Origin: Schistosoma haematobium
Taxonomy: Eukaryota; Platyhelminthes; Trematoda; Strigeidida; Schistosomatidae
DNA length: 64,000 bases
Direction: 5' to 3'
Assembly (NCBI RefSeq): GCF_000699445.3
Contig: NC_067195.1
Coordinates: 18,113,287 to 18,177,286, forward strand
Positions 26,191 through 38,975 of the stretch are shown piece by piece. The notes beneath the pieces were generated by a model. That model saw only the letters and a program-made list of their open reading frames with translations, was not told the origin of the DNA and did no database searches. Within the stretch, counting starts at the first letter, position 1. Every line of letters begins with the position of its first letter. The translations under genes were made by a program, and so were the position numbers.

Positions 26191-26286
26191 AGTACGCCTT
26201 TGTTCTGTAGAACCAGAATTTGGACCCAAATTATTGTCCAGACTAATCCAGAGTATGAACACAGAACCAATAATTGAAGAACTTTA

Positions 26287-26674
26287 TCTTACGTCCACGT
26301 TTTTGCTCGTTCCCTTTATTGAAGTACGGTATGTCGATCTATTTGCAATTCACGAACCCAAATTAACAATAGAACCAAATTCCAATTTAGATACCAAAGT
26401 TTATTCGCGATTTACAAATAGTCGACCCAAATGTCGTTCTAACAACAATAATTATAACAATTACAAAACAAACCTTCAATTTTGTAGGTTCCCGGAGCAA
26501 AAACTCCTAAATACCAAACCAATGGCAAAGAGAAACCAAAATGTCCGAAAGGAATGATATAAACAAACAAGTTCAAAGGTTAAGTAAAACAAGTACATCC
26601 AAAAACCCAGTAAAATTATTGATGTACAATAAAAAGGTTTTAATTAGCCAAATATCTACAGTTTTCCCGTAACA
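26287..26674 (-). repeat. 5' LTR of the BEL/Pao element
   Basis: 388 bp; the inner end reads TCTTACG on the plus strand instead of TGTTACG, one of about nine differences from the other LTR. In element sense it should contain the promoter. I could not settle the primer-binding site just inside it. Confidence 0.92.
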
Positions 26675-26678
26675 GATT

Positions 26679-29600
26679 AATGCTCACGTCTTTTGTCCTA
26701 TTTTATCGTCGATTAGTATTCATAGTCAGCGTGATAGACCGATCAATACTAATAACTGATTAGTTGTAGTTATTATTAGTTAGTATGCTTTAATAACAAG
26801 TTTTGGTAGTGTTTATATGCCCCAGTGAAATAGGTTCGTTCAAACATCAGTCACTCGGAAATATGGTCTCTGTGATTAATAAAATGATAATCTCCCAAAA
26901 AAATTCCCATTTTTTCTGAACACTGAAGATGGAATAAATATTTCTTGACCATTAATAAACAGCACTCGTTAATTGTATTTCAAAATTTTCATCATTTCTT
27001 TCATGCCTTCTTTTTATGTACCAATGTATTACTTAATTATATTCAGTAGTTCATGTTATGTTCGATCATTTATAGAGACGTTAATGGATGTTTTATTTAT
27101 TGTAACTGTGACTATTTTCAAACCTCTGTCTATTTAAGATTTATGGCAATTGATTTATTTCATTAACTGCTAGCACTTGTTTCACAGCTATGCTGTCATT
27201 TAGTTTGTAGATACCTTTTCTTTGTGTTTGTGTCCTTGATGAAATTATCAACACTAAGATATCTATATATTCTGTGTTTCCAAAGCGTACTACTAGTGTT
27301 ACTTTCTGTAACAGCACCACATTCCAGACCAATCTCATCTTTTTATTTCCAGATTTCACAAGTTACACAATTACTAGGCTAGAATCACCGAAATGATTTT
27401 ATGGTACCTAACACATTAAAATATACTACCTAGAGACAATCCAATTGTTGTCAATGTAGAAACAGATTCTCTATAGCTTTTACAGGTAAATGGTCAAATA
27501 ATACGCCCTGATTTTAGTGAAACTACTTTGCTTATCAATTTAAATTTAAATTTAATTGAACTGAAGAGAGAAGACTATGATATAAAAGAATTGAAGAAAA
27601 ACAACATATCTCGGTGACTGACTTCAAACTAAACACTGGTAAGACGAAGAATCGACTACAGACAAAAAGTAGATAAATTGAGAATAATAATTAATTAATC
27701 AAACACATTTACAATAAGGTTTTCTATTGGCTGGATAATTTTAATGAAATTATTTTTTGTACCTTGTTGCTACGAAAGTTTAAAAATATATAACTCCCAT
27801 TATTTTTCTGAAAATGATCTTCATTAGTTGTTGAAAATTCATTCAAAACTGTTAAGTAGTATCCAGTTGTTTTGTCCTGAGTTGGAACTCTTCAACAAAA
27901 CATATCCGTTGCATTACACTCTGTCTGATCTAAGACTCTTAGGCCTCATAACAAAAATTAAGCTAGAATCGAACTTCAATTAACTTTTTGTTTCAGTACA
28001 ATCCCCGTTCAGCATCACTGATGAGTTATTGTGCCACTTCTAACTTGACTGTATCAGTCCTAACTCCTTACTAGAACTTCAATAACTGTATCTTGAATTT
28101 ATGAGCTAGTGACCGTTCCATTTCCACTAAGCTTGGTAATGTTGTCAAGTCAAATATTTACTTCTCATTCACCTGTTATTTTTAGCAGCCAACAAGACAA
28201 AATGTAATACTGAAGTTATCGTCTGTTATGTCTTCCCGTAATCTCAATCATGACTTATACTATTTACGTAGTCTCACATAATCAGACAATTCGTTTCCAC
28301 AAAATATTTAATATAATCTTTAAGGTATTAGTGAGGATTCTTTGTGAAATTTCAACTTATTATTAGTTTACCAGATTGCAGTTTATTTGGATGAACAGTT
28401 TTTAATAAGACAAAAAATTCAAAGGTGCTAAGCTGATTTGCTATGTAAGCAAGTCACATTTCTGATCGAATGTTTACTTATGCCACTATTATGTCTAATA
28501 TGGTTTCAGAAACTTCCTCCAAGGGCCCAAGGCCGTCTGAAATAGTAAAAATATTCTCATTTTTCTGTACTTAACCTTGGAGTGTAACGTTCTTTTCACA
28601 TTTAACGTCTTTTCTCTTGTGTTCAAGTTACCGTGTAGGTTCAACCTAGGGTTATTAGAAGCGCCAAGAAAATCTGTTCGAGCTTTTGGTTAGAAGGCTT
28701 GTCACCTAGGTTTCTCACTAGAATTCTGAAAGTTATTTCCCCTAATTAGTCACCAGTGGATATTTTATAGCCGTAATATACCCGTGTAATACATAGTAAA
28801 TTATACGAATTTTTTATTAATTCAGAGGAGAACAAAATGTATGTATATTTCCCCATCATAATTCATTATTCTCAAAATATTTGATAGAATTTTTGCGCTT
28901 TGAATTGTTAATATGATAAAACTGTTGAGTTTGAATTTGTTAAAGTAATAAGAGAATGAACGACATGTGATTAATCACAAATAAATGGGTCAAAATATGC
29001 GTTTTGTTCGGATGAGATCGGTTCGAATTGGGGTTTATCGTTTATGCCACTGTGATTTATCAGGCTTGTTCCAGGTCGAATTCGATAGTGATTAATTAGT
29101 CACATTTCTAAAAATGTTTACATTTGGAAAGTTTTACAATGAATCGCTGTTCTTTAAGTTTCACAATCCTGGTGTTGGGGTTGTAACACTGCTCTCAGTT
29201 TCGTGCATTTATTTACTTTGGTAAACTTTCTTGATTTACAAAATATTCACTAATTATTTCTCATATTTTTGACTTGGTATTTTTCTCATCAAATCTCCTC
29301 GCTCTGTGCTCATCAACTTTATAGTTGACAAAGTTACTTACAGTGTCTAGTACTATGTTAAGCCCACTTGGCTTATTCTAGCTTCTTGACAGACCAGTTT
29401 ATTCATTCTTCTTAAGTCACATTCTGAACGTGTCAATCATTGACTTATTAACCCTGACTATTTTTATATGAGCGTGTGTGTGTGTGTATCGTTTACCCTA
29501 TTCATTACATGTTCGTACCTTATTTTTTGTCTGGATATAAGTATTGAGTCACGCTTTCTCAAAGCGAATTGGTCCACTTACCTTCACCGTTTCACTCTCC

Positions 29601-32185
29601 CACTTTTCATTCGAAATGTCTGTTGAATAAACGAGTTCATTAAGTAAATTCATCCAACATAACCTGTATTTGGCTTCTCGTTACTCCCGTCACAAAAACG
29701 GGGTTAGCTTAGCTGATATACGGAGTTAAATGGAAGATTTATGTTCATAGCATATTGATACGTTCATCCAAAATGGAGTCAGATCAATGGGCCACTAAAC
29801 GCTCTTTTCTTATTGGTTAGTGAAATACTGTCAAACCATACACAACCAACTTTCATCACATAAGGAAAATCAATATTGCTTTCATCCGCAATCTATGTAT
29901 GACGTTCCCTGAACATCGCAAACGACGTTATTTTGTTTTATTAGTAATTTGTAGTATTTAAGATTCAGTCAACGTGATGTTCGGCATTTTCAATTCATAA
30001 CATGGATCGACACAACTTTAATATTTTATACACTGTAACAAGATAATAACTTTTGATTTGTAACTATGACGCCTGATGAAGAAGCCTTCAAAAACGATCG
30101 TTCCCTCTAATACTCTATTCGATCCTACTTGGTGAGCGTAAAATGTATCCGAATTCTACCAATTTACTTCATTTCCAACTTTCAATGATTGATAGGCATT
30201 TATTTGGTTTTTCCAGTTCTCTTTGTTAATTCCAATCTTTGTAAACATACAGATTGAACAATTTGTCTAGTTCAATATTTAGTTGTATAACACTACTTCA
30301 TGGGGTAGTTTAGTTATAATGAATTTTATGAATTAGTTTTATCACTTGTTATTAGATAATAATCAGATTTTTTCAGACTGCATGTTACTCTCACTAATGC
30401 TTGAGACATCTAAAGCAAACATCTATTTGGAAATATTTTTCCTCGCGTTTTTTAACCATAAATCATAAGTGAACGTTAGACTATGTGAGATATGTTAGGT
30501 GGTTTGTAGCAGATAGATGACTCACCCCTTATACATACGAAGCATATATATATACACACACATATCGTTAAACTTTTCCTCTACCCTCTTGCCATTACCA
30601 GACCAACGGAATACAACCGATTCATGATGAAAAAAATTTATCCAACTAAATAAAGGTTAAATTGTCTAGCTCCCCATTCTTTATTCTTTCCCCAATCATC
30701 GATAGTCACGCGCATTAGCACACGTACACAATCCACATACTAATCGTAGTCATAATGTCTATGTTAGGCTCTCTAAATCAGATCATATTTATCTACTGTT
30801 TTCAGGAATTTAGGCATATGCCGTGTAGATAGAAGTAACGCTCTAACCAGTGTCAACTGATAGTAAGTTTATTTCTGTTATATTTTTTTCTAAATATACA
30901 GACTATGTCACTCCAAGGTTAACGGTCTTAGCATATTCCTTTGTAAATGGATTGATTTACTTAAAGTTTGTCCCCAAACTATAAAAAAAATATTCCCCTA
31001 ACCCGACCATAAATTCAAAGAAATTAACGTACCTATACTTAGGAATATAGATACCTTTAAAATTTTCTCTACAAGTTTCATTCCTCCTCCATTTCCTTAA
31101 AAAAATGATGATTAAAGCATTAACTACCAAATATGACCTAATGAAACTGTTTGCAACTACAGTGTTTAGTAATTCGTTGAATAAATTTTATTATTTGGAA
31201 AATTATAGATGTTTGTAAGTTCTCAAGTGTTCAGCATTTAGATAACTTCACTTCAATGTTTCCTACTGTTTGAATACATTTCGTATCAGTGAAATGTCAC
31301 TTTGTAATAAAATTTCAAATATTATAAAGTAGTTAATTTTAATGGAGTTTTGTTCTCTGAGCTGGATGGTTTGAACCAAAACCCCATCAAAATCATCCAC
31401 CTGAGCTACAAATCTTCTCCACCATCTCAAAGTAGCTAATTGAAATACCTTTAACTTTACTATGAATTAGTTAAGCTTAGATTAAGATTTCTAACGAAAA
31501 ATCCAACTGTACAGCATGAGCATTTTAATATTATTAACATTATAACAGGAATGTGTTTTAGTTATATAAAACCATGTTCATTTCGAAGAGTTGAAACTTT
31601 CAACTTATCTGTATCCTTCCCTACTGTATTCTTACTATAATAACGATAGATGAGCTATTAATTTCATCAATGCCAACTTATAATTTAAATAACTTACCTT
31701 GCAACTATAAAACCATAATACCATGATTGTAATTCTTGTTAAACCTTTACTAAATCTTAGTAATGTGATTAAGTTTAATTTACATTACTCGATGTTTTAA
31801 AAAAATTCTGTTCTGTAAAAAAAAACTGTTCAACTATAGATTGTCGTTTTATTCATCCTTTTTTTAATTACAAACCTCGTCTGTTAATCATATTCTTCTA
31901 CGTGATACTATACTATACATAGATACAACTGTGGATCAAATTTATATATTCTCAATTGCTCATATAGTAGCTAAGTATATCTTTTAGTTTTTTATGTAAC
32001 GTTTGACAAATTTCAATCTCTGGCTCAAGTTTATACTATAGATTAATGAAGATGACACATGAAATTCACTGAATGTTTCTCCAAATTTAATAAATCTAAG
32101 AAAATAAACATTATCGGTTCCAAAAAACTACCCACTTATGTATCTTTAACTGTATGACTGAATTATAATAGATTTCGTGTTAAGT
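26679..32185. other. gene-free region of 5.5 kb
   Basis: No exon that I can support. It contains AT-rich sequence, a short GT repeat (29473-29488), a TA/CA-rich stretch (30545-30562) and weakly structured repeats. The stretch 29490-29700 has features of an LTR end (AATAAA, then a terminal 'cccgtca') but no partner copy. Confidence 0.4.
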
Positions 32186-32187
32186 GT

Positions 32188-32365
32188 TTTTCAGTGTGGG
32201 GATTTGTGGAAATTGTAGTATTTTCACAGTTGAATTCACGAGTTGATTTAAGCTAGACAACCATTGAAAACGTAGAAGCACTGGACGGCCGTTTCGTCCT
32301 AGTATGGGACTCCTCAGTAGTGCGCATCCACGATCCTGGACCCCGGACTCGAACCCGGGATCCTA
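32188..32365 (-). repeat. hammerhead SINE with intact ribozyme core
   Basis: Minus-strand tRNA-derived element. It has a B box (GGGTTCGAGTCC at about 32345-32356), then the hammerhead, then the family 3' end ('tgtggaaattgtagta' on the plus strand). The 5' A-box half is missing or diverged. Confidence 0.7.
32282..32325 (-). ncRNA. hammerhead ribozyme, intact core
   Basis: On the minus strand: helix I GCACT pairing with AGTGC, CTGAGGA (32311-32317), helix II GTCC/GGAC, GAAAC (32291-32295), a self-complementary helix III ACGGCCGT and cleavage after GTC (plus-strand gac at 32284-32286). All conserved core bases are present. The minimal helix III means such ribozymes probably fold best as dimers. 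Predicted self-cleavage of the SINE transcript. Confidence 0.72.
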
Positions 32366-35300
32366 TTGCAATGTATTAGAGTTGAGTTGTTGCAAATATC
32401 CAACTGTTATACAATTTTTATCATATATAGTTTGTTACAAAGGTTGTTACACTTGATAGCAGTTCTTCAAAATCCAGTCTATTATCCAGCAAGTAGTTAA
32501 ACTATCTAAAATAATACTTCAAATACGGCAATGTCAATAATTCTCTCGTTGAAATTGTGTCATTTAAGTGTTTTCAATAAGAAGTAAGATATGTTTTAAA
32601 AATGTCTTTAGAAATATCATTAGTATTCGGATTGCTCACTTGCAGATTGACTTTTGAAAGCTAAATAGTGTTAAAATGGCTAACAGAAACCGGAATACTG
32701 AGACGAAATTAGTAAGCTACTAAGAAATTATTGAGTATAGTTATTTTCTATCTCGTTTCTTTACTTTAAACACTAGTACTAGGTAAAGATGGTAATTTAT
32801 GTGATAATGTGGGGTAATCTTCATGGACAAAGGTAGTTGGAACATGTATTACGTATGTCTTATCACCGCCTACATAGGTGGGGATGATGGCTATAATATT
32901 AGTATATTGGAAGAAGAGTAGAAATGGTCAAACCTGAATGTGACATCAGCCCATGACGTCATTGACGGTTGAACTGGTTCACGTTGGCGGGTGTAGGCTA
33001 CTTGGTTGGTGTCCTCATGACTATCCTTACCAATGTTTGGAGACGTTAGGTAACAGCTCAGAATTGATCATAATGTCATAGATGCCTTCAATCTTTATTT
33101 TCCTTTAGTTTGTCAGTTTCGAAATTACACTATTTTTCATCCCATAAATTCGTTCTTTCTTCTCGAACCATATTCTTTATGTTTACTATTTTCTACTACC
33201 ACTGATGTAGTTACTATTCTTATTACTCTGGTGTTTATTTTGATAACTTCATTTCCTATGCTGATATCATCGTGATAGCTTGAATCGATACACGTGTATG
33301 CCAAATTCGACGTTACATATGACTGAGTGGAAGTGACAGAAATTAATTTGACCCCACTTTAGATGTGAATAGAAAAAAGCACTTACGTACTTTGAAGATA
33401 AGTCATATTTATTGAAATATTGTATAATTCAATAAATGAAACCATAAAACATAATTGACTACGGTGGCTAGGCCGTGTGATATTTACGTTCTGTAATCAC
33501 AATCCTAATCAGACTGAGATTTAATTATGTATGGTATGTAGAACCTTTCTAGATTAATCTCAGTTGTTTAAAGTAATGCATGTTATCAGGATGATAGTGT
33601 AGGTGAAAAGTTAAAAGTGGATAATTTTCCATATAGTTGAGTTTGTGGAGAGAGCAGGATTTTCATAGTTAGAATTATGAAGTGATCTTAGACCAAACTG
33701 CTTCCATGTTTTCACTGGTGTTTTAACTGGATAATTCACTGAAAAAAATTGAATTACAGTTGAATAAGGGCTTCAGTTGTTTACCTTTACCCATATCTTG
33801 AATACGTACTATTGCATTTCATTTAACCTTCTTCACTGTTTTACAACACAATGGTTTGAATACAAAATACATTTATATGTAAGGTTTTATTTTGGTTCAT
33901 CTATTTGTATCTCTGAATTCTAGTAAGAAAAAACAAGTTACTGTTGTGACCAAGTTACTATTCAGCAGTCCAGTATTTGACAACATTAGTAAATACTCAA
34001 TAAAGAGTAACAATTATTTTTTCAGATTGTAAGTGTGTAATTTTCTTCATTCTGACCTAACTCAGTTCCTGTTTAAAGTTTTCCACAAGAAATTCACTAA
34101 TTGCTGTATTCTAATCCCAAGTGTGAAACCTATTAGTATTGTGCCCAATGGAAACAATTTAGGAACTAATCGAGGAACTAATCAAGTGTTTTTAATTCAC
34201 AATAATGAAAATGCAAATGCACTCAAATTAAATAGTGTGTGATAATACAAAATGTAATGTTATTAGCAGTTTATACTGACAACTCCAAATATAGACTTAC
34301 CCAACTTGATAAATGTTTCAGTTTTGTAAATCAATGTTTTATTTTTGTAACTTGTAAATACTTTACAAAAATGCTTCATCTTGGTTCAAGAGAGATCGGT
34401 TTATCTAAATCAGTCTGAGAGATATTTTCTATGACACAGCTCTGAATGCTTCAGTTTAAATAAACAACAACATAACAAATAATAGTAATAGTCTAGTGTT
34501 CATTCATAGCTTGACTTTATATTAGCTTTAGATTTTACATCAACGATTGATCTTTGACAACCAGGAACTACTGGATAGCTGATCTATCCTGTTGTGGGAT
34601 ACCTCAGCAGAGCTTATCCATTACCTTATCCGGGATCAGACTCGGAACCATCGTAGCTTATGGTGAGGCCTTGACTTTCAAACTATCGAGTCGTCATCCG
34701 ATGGCTTATATTTCCAACGTTAATTAATTCGCGATATTACTCAACCATCTTCCATTGTCTTAGGTGGATGATTACCTCATACTCACGATAGCCAAACCCC
34801 GCTGGTCACGGTTTCTCATAGTGATTTCCTAAAGTTCCGGTGAAAATCTATATAATATGGAGCTAGTGAAACCTTAAGTCAATCCGATGTATACTGATGA
34901 CATTGGATGGGTATCTCAGTATGATCTTAACTATAATTCTTCAGTTTGATATTCTTTACAACTATTATTTAGCGCTAGTGATCAATCTTAGATTAACATT
35001 AAACAACTGTCCAATGCTCTTTAGGTTTTTACTGGAAGTTTTACGGAAAATGAAATGATCATAAACGAAACTGACTAACTGATCATATATTCATATTTTA
35101 ATAACATATATACTGCTTGTTAATGTTATATTCACCATGCTTTTCAATTTCCCATGAAAGTAACTGGAAAAAACCAATCATTTGTCAATATCTACTAACC
35201 TATTGTTCAGCCTTACGTACCGAACAATCACTATGGACCAAATTTACATGTTGATATTAAGCAAATTGGTTTGATATAGTAGTTCACTGCAATTGATAAT

Positions 35301-36120
35301 GAACAAACGAAATTTACCTACAGGCAAAGCTTAGTCACCAATTCTATTTTTAATTTTGATGTCAGATTAGTAAAGTATACATGGAACCCTAACAATCATT
35401 ATTTTATCTTTTTTTTTGTAAATATTCAGTCAAATCTCTTTCAGGCTTAAAAATATTCATCAATAAGTAAATGCAACAAATAGTATAGAAAAAATGTCAG
35501 TGTAAAATGGATTTAATGTCATATATTGAACACATTTTTTCCCCATTCTTCCGGTTATTTTTTTCCTTCAGCTAAATCAACATTTTGGGGTTGTTCACTA
35601 GTGACTAATTTTTGTGATTGAAATAAATAACTAGTAAATTATATGATATTGATTTCCCAGTAATAATACAACCAGGTTAGGTCATCTTAAGATTAAACAT
35701 TATGGCTCTTCAAACATATTGGACTATACAGGATCAAATATAGAGAAAAAAATGTACATATATGTGTATCGGTGTTTGTGTATGTTTGTACAAATCCAAA
35801 TAAGGATACAAACACATATGTTCTCCTGATAATTATTGTTATAATTAGGTCATCGTTATAATTGTAATTGTAATTATTATGAAAACTGATTATCATTAAC
35901 TTACTCAAATAATTGGTCGTTTTCGTAATTTGATAAATGAATTAGTGATTATCATTGTTGAACTCCATAACTTTCGATTATTTAGGTTTTATATGATATC
36001 AGATTGTTGGATTAGAAGTTTCTAAAAAGTGGACAAGTGTAAGTATTTGTGTTTTCAAACATATGTTACTCGGATGGAAGGATATGAGAGACAACTTACA
36101 TCATAGACCGAATTTATCCA
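32366..36120. other. gene-free region with SINE remnants
   Basis: Contains decayed hammerhead-SINE pieces at about 33640-33730 and 34565-34700 (minus strand; the latter with altered core bases). A frame at 34033-34242 (plus) ends in an ordinary-looking peptide but lacks a good exon context. A (TAAT) low-complexity patch lies near 35830-35880. Confidence 0.4.
34565..34700 (-). repeat. decayed hammerhead SINE
   Basis: Minus-strand order matches the family: tRNA-like head, then CTGAGGT (core altered), then a degraded GAAA segment and the 3' part. The ribozyme is expected to be dead. Confidence 0.45.
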
Positions 36121-36149
36121 GAGAAACATTATAAAACTAAGAAGGTTAA

Positions 36150-37045
36150 ATGCTTTTTTCTCTGTATGGAGATTTACAGGCCAACAATCATAGTTTTTCT
36201 TGACATTAGGTCCGCTTTCAACTCGTCGGACAAGACTGTTCTCTGGAATTGTCTATTGAAGAAGGGTGTCTCTATAAAGTTTATTAAGATCTTGAAAGTA
36301 GTATATACTAACACCTCAGACAGAGTGAGTACAAACGAACACCTATTTCCACTGTTCCATTCAAGCAGTGGGGTTAGACAGGGTTGCCCAATCTCACCAT
36401 TCCTTTTCAGCTTTGTTATCCACGATGTTTTGGAGAAAGACTTTTCAACCTTGAGTACGCGGATAATATTGTCTTACTGTGCGATAATACACAAGCCATT
36501 CAATCCACACTTAATCAGTTGGCAATTAGTGTCCATAGGTAGGGTTTGTGTTTTGCATCTTCTAGTTGCAAAGTACTTTTACAAGACTGGTAGGACCCTG
36601 ATCCTGTACTCACCCTGGGAAGTGAGCAGATAGAAGTAGTTGGAAAGTTCATGTATCTAGGTAGCTGCATAAGTGCTGGTGGTGACGTGAGTGGTCAGAT
36701 CATTTCACGTATAGTGAAACCCAGAGCGGCTTATGCTAATCTGGGCTATCTTTGGCGCCTTCGTGATGTTAGTCTGGCTGTAAAAGGTCGGATCTACAAC
36801 GTGTCGGTGAGAACAGTCTTGCTCTATGCTTGTGAAACCTGGCCTCTCCAAGTTGAGGATGTTAGACGACTCTCTGTGTTTGATCATCGTTGTCTCCGAC
36901 GGATTGCTGAAATCTAGTGGCAACACCATGTTGGTAATGCAGAGGTTCGGCATCGTGTGTTCGGACACAGAGACGATAATTCAATTGGTGTCACCATCTT
37001 GAAACATCGGCTTCGGTGTGTTGGACATGCCTTATGAGTGTCGTC
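36150..37045 (+). pseudogene. RTE-type reverse transcriptase fragment
   Basis: The plus strand encodes the palm and thumb of an RTE/SR2-like reverse transcriptase over several frames: FLDIRSAFNSSDKTVLW, SGVRQGCPISPFLFSF, the active-site box altered from YADD to YADN (36455-36466), then MYLGSCISAGGDVSGQI and YACETWPLQVEDVRRLSVFD. Frameshifts and stops are frequent, and the C-terminal end breaks off near 37040 where a second element starts. No endonuclease is attached. Dead fragment. Confidence 0.75.
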
Positions 37046-37745
37046 CCAGTGTGAGTCAGTCAGTCAGTAACAACGTAGAACTTCGTACGTACGTACATCA
37101 GTTCGAGTTGCCACACCACATTATCATAGAGCTGCAGTGGTCGATTCAAATCCCGTAGTGGTAGAGGTAATAAGAGTATAAGCAGTAATCGGGAAGATTA
37201 GTGTTTGGAGATGTTATTTAAAGAGTATAATACAGTGAAATAAATTTGGGAAGAGAAAAAAAAGAGACAAGGAGGAATCAGGAGATCAAAATTTGGGAGA
37301 ACACAAAGAGTGTATGCACCTGCGCCATTGCAAACGATTTTGAGCCATGTCATTCAGGGTCTCTAACCATCGGTTGCTATCATCTCGCGGTTCCCAACCA
37401 GATAGTCTACACCTACTAACATGACTCAGTTCACTTGTCAGTGATTTCATGGACTTGTGCCATGTTTTGGTCTGACCGCCCCTAGCTTTCTTCCAACCTA
37501 CTCCTATACCACTGAACATAGCACGTCCAGGCAGTCGGTTGTTGGGCATACGTAACACGTGTCCCAGCCATCTCAACTGATGAAGTTTCACTATGTCATC
37601 AATTGCTTTGCCATCCTTACCTAGAACCCGTTTCCTAACAACTGCGTTACTTACTCGATGGTCCCAGGATGTACGAGCAATATTTCGAAGACACTTATGA
37701 TCAAATGCTAGTAACCTACGTCCCAGTGAATTTCTCATCGTGCAT
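37046..37745 (-). pseudogene. 3' end of a second RTE-type element, convergent
   Basis: A 150-codon open stretch on the minus strand (37286-37738) encodes the C-terminal region: LLAFDHKCLRNIARTSW, LRWLGHVLRM, GVGWKKARGGQTKTW and NRLQWRRCIHSLC. A 3' UTR follows to a TGAC tandem tail (plus-strand gtcagtcagtcagt, 37052-37066), preceded by GTAC repeats at 37088-37099. The copy is 5'-truncated as usual for target-primed insertion. An older copy of the same part is at 8490-8955. Confidence 0.78.
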
Positions 37746-38810
37746 TATTTGCCGACACCGGACCTGTTGCAAAGGGCAGAGAGGTGGTCAGTATATGGCA
37801 TGGTATCGTAACATGAAAGAAAGGTGTACAGGATTGGTTTCTGTTGGTTCTTCATGACTCTCTGGTTGGAGTTCTAGAGATGGTACAACACATTGGCTAG
37901 AGACGTTATCAGACATGACTCAGAGTAGAAGAGAGCAGCAATACTGGTGTAACTTTCTTTTACTTTTTCCACAAAAGTGAAAGGATTCTTTCTGGTTGTA
38001 TTTTTCCTAACTGGACTGCTTCTTCCACTATTATTATTATTATTATTTTACTCTCATACACTAGTTTCTGTTCATTGTTACTCTTTTATCATACACACCC
38101 TCTATTCTCAATCTCTTCACAACCTCATTGTTGTTAAATGGCTCATATGTATTTGGTTTCACCTTGTACTAATGTTTATGTGTTCAAACAAACAAATAAA
38201 TACTGAACCCATAACCTTTAGGTCTCTTCACAAGTACTAAACATTTAGAAATTCCTGAGCTGTGATATTTGATAGTCCGCATATTCAACTTCAGTCAATA
38301 TACAATATTCTGAGAGAGTTACTCACTTGTATTAGGGAAAAATTACCTCACACCCAATAAGGTTGAACTTTATCTCAGTTATGTCTTCTTACTTATGGTT
38401 TCTCGATTACTTCCATAAACTAGCTGTCATCAAGTAAGAGATTATTATTATTATTATCACTGCTATTAGGATGGGAAAAGTTTCGAAATGTCGTATCCTA
38501 AGGTAAAATACCTGTCCACAGCTTTCCAGGTTTTTCATGAACATATGGCTAAAGTCAGTTCATAATGTAGAATATTTTCATATCGGCGGAAGCATCAACT
38601 TTTTAAAGTGTCGATTTCAAATAACACGTGAATCAATTATTTTTGTTCATGATAAAATGATAAAGAAATCATTTTATAATTGGTTCACTAAATAATAGAC
38701 GAGTTAGTGAATTAAGAATGTAAAAACAAATAATGACTTTTTTTAGTATAGGGTTGTGGAAATTGTTGAGTTTTTATTGAGTAGATCGCGCAATATCGTG
38801 GTTTGGACAT
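37746..38810. other. gene-free stretch
   Basis: Short ATT microsatellites at 38031-38046 and 38443-38458. A hydrophobic frame at 37977-38240 has no supporting context. A GC-richer piece to about 37925 may still belong to the RTE copy. Confidence 0.35.
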
Positions 38811-38811
38811 T

Positions 38812-38975
38812 ATCGGATCCCGGCTCAATGGTCTAGAGATTAAGTGTTCGCAAAAAAACGAAGGTCCTATGTTGGAGTCCCGTGTTTGGGATCGTGGATG
38901 TACTCTGCTGAGGATAGGACGAAACGACCATCCAGTACTTTCAGGTTCTCGATGATGGTCTAACACTGATCGGTT
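38812..38975 (+). repeat. hammerhead SINE with deleted helix II
   Basis: Starts with a tRNA-like 'ggctcaatggtctagagattaa' A-box segment, continues with a B-box-like part and the ribozyme region, where the sequence runs CTGAGGATAGGACGAAAC: most of helix II is lost. The 3' part 'ggttctcgatgatggtctaac' is present. Confidence 0.6.

Larger units (their letters stand above)
19592..26674 (-). mobile_element. BEL/Pao LTR retrotransposon, complete but inactivated
   Basis: Two 388-bp direct LTRs (19592-19979 and 26287-26674) enclose minus-strand gag, protease, reverse transcriptase, RNase H and integrase in the order typical of BEL/Pao. A 4-bp target duplication GATT lies at 19588-19591 and 26675-26678. 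The LTR ends are inverted (TGTTACG and CGTAACA). By eye the LTRs differ at about nine positions, so the insertion is not very old. Coding parts carry several stops, two frameshifts and a nested insertion (21403-21871). Schistosome BEL/Pao families such as Sinbad are known; assignment to a named family needs a search. Confidence 0.93.

Noticed and set aside
29490..29700. Solo LTR
   Set aside because: AATAAA and a 'cccgtca' end are suggestive, but no second copy, no inverted ends and no target duplication could be shown.
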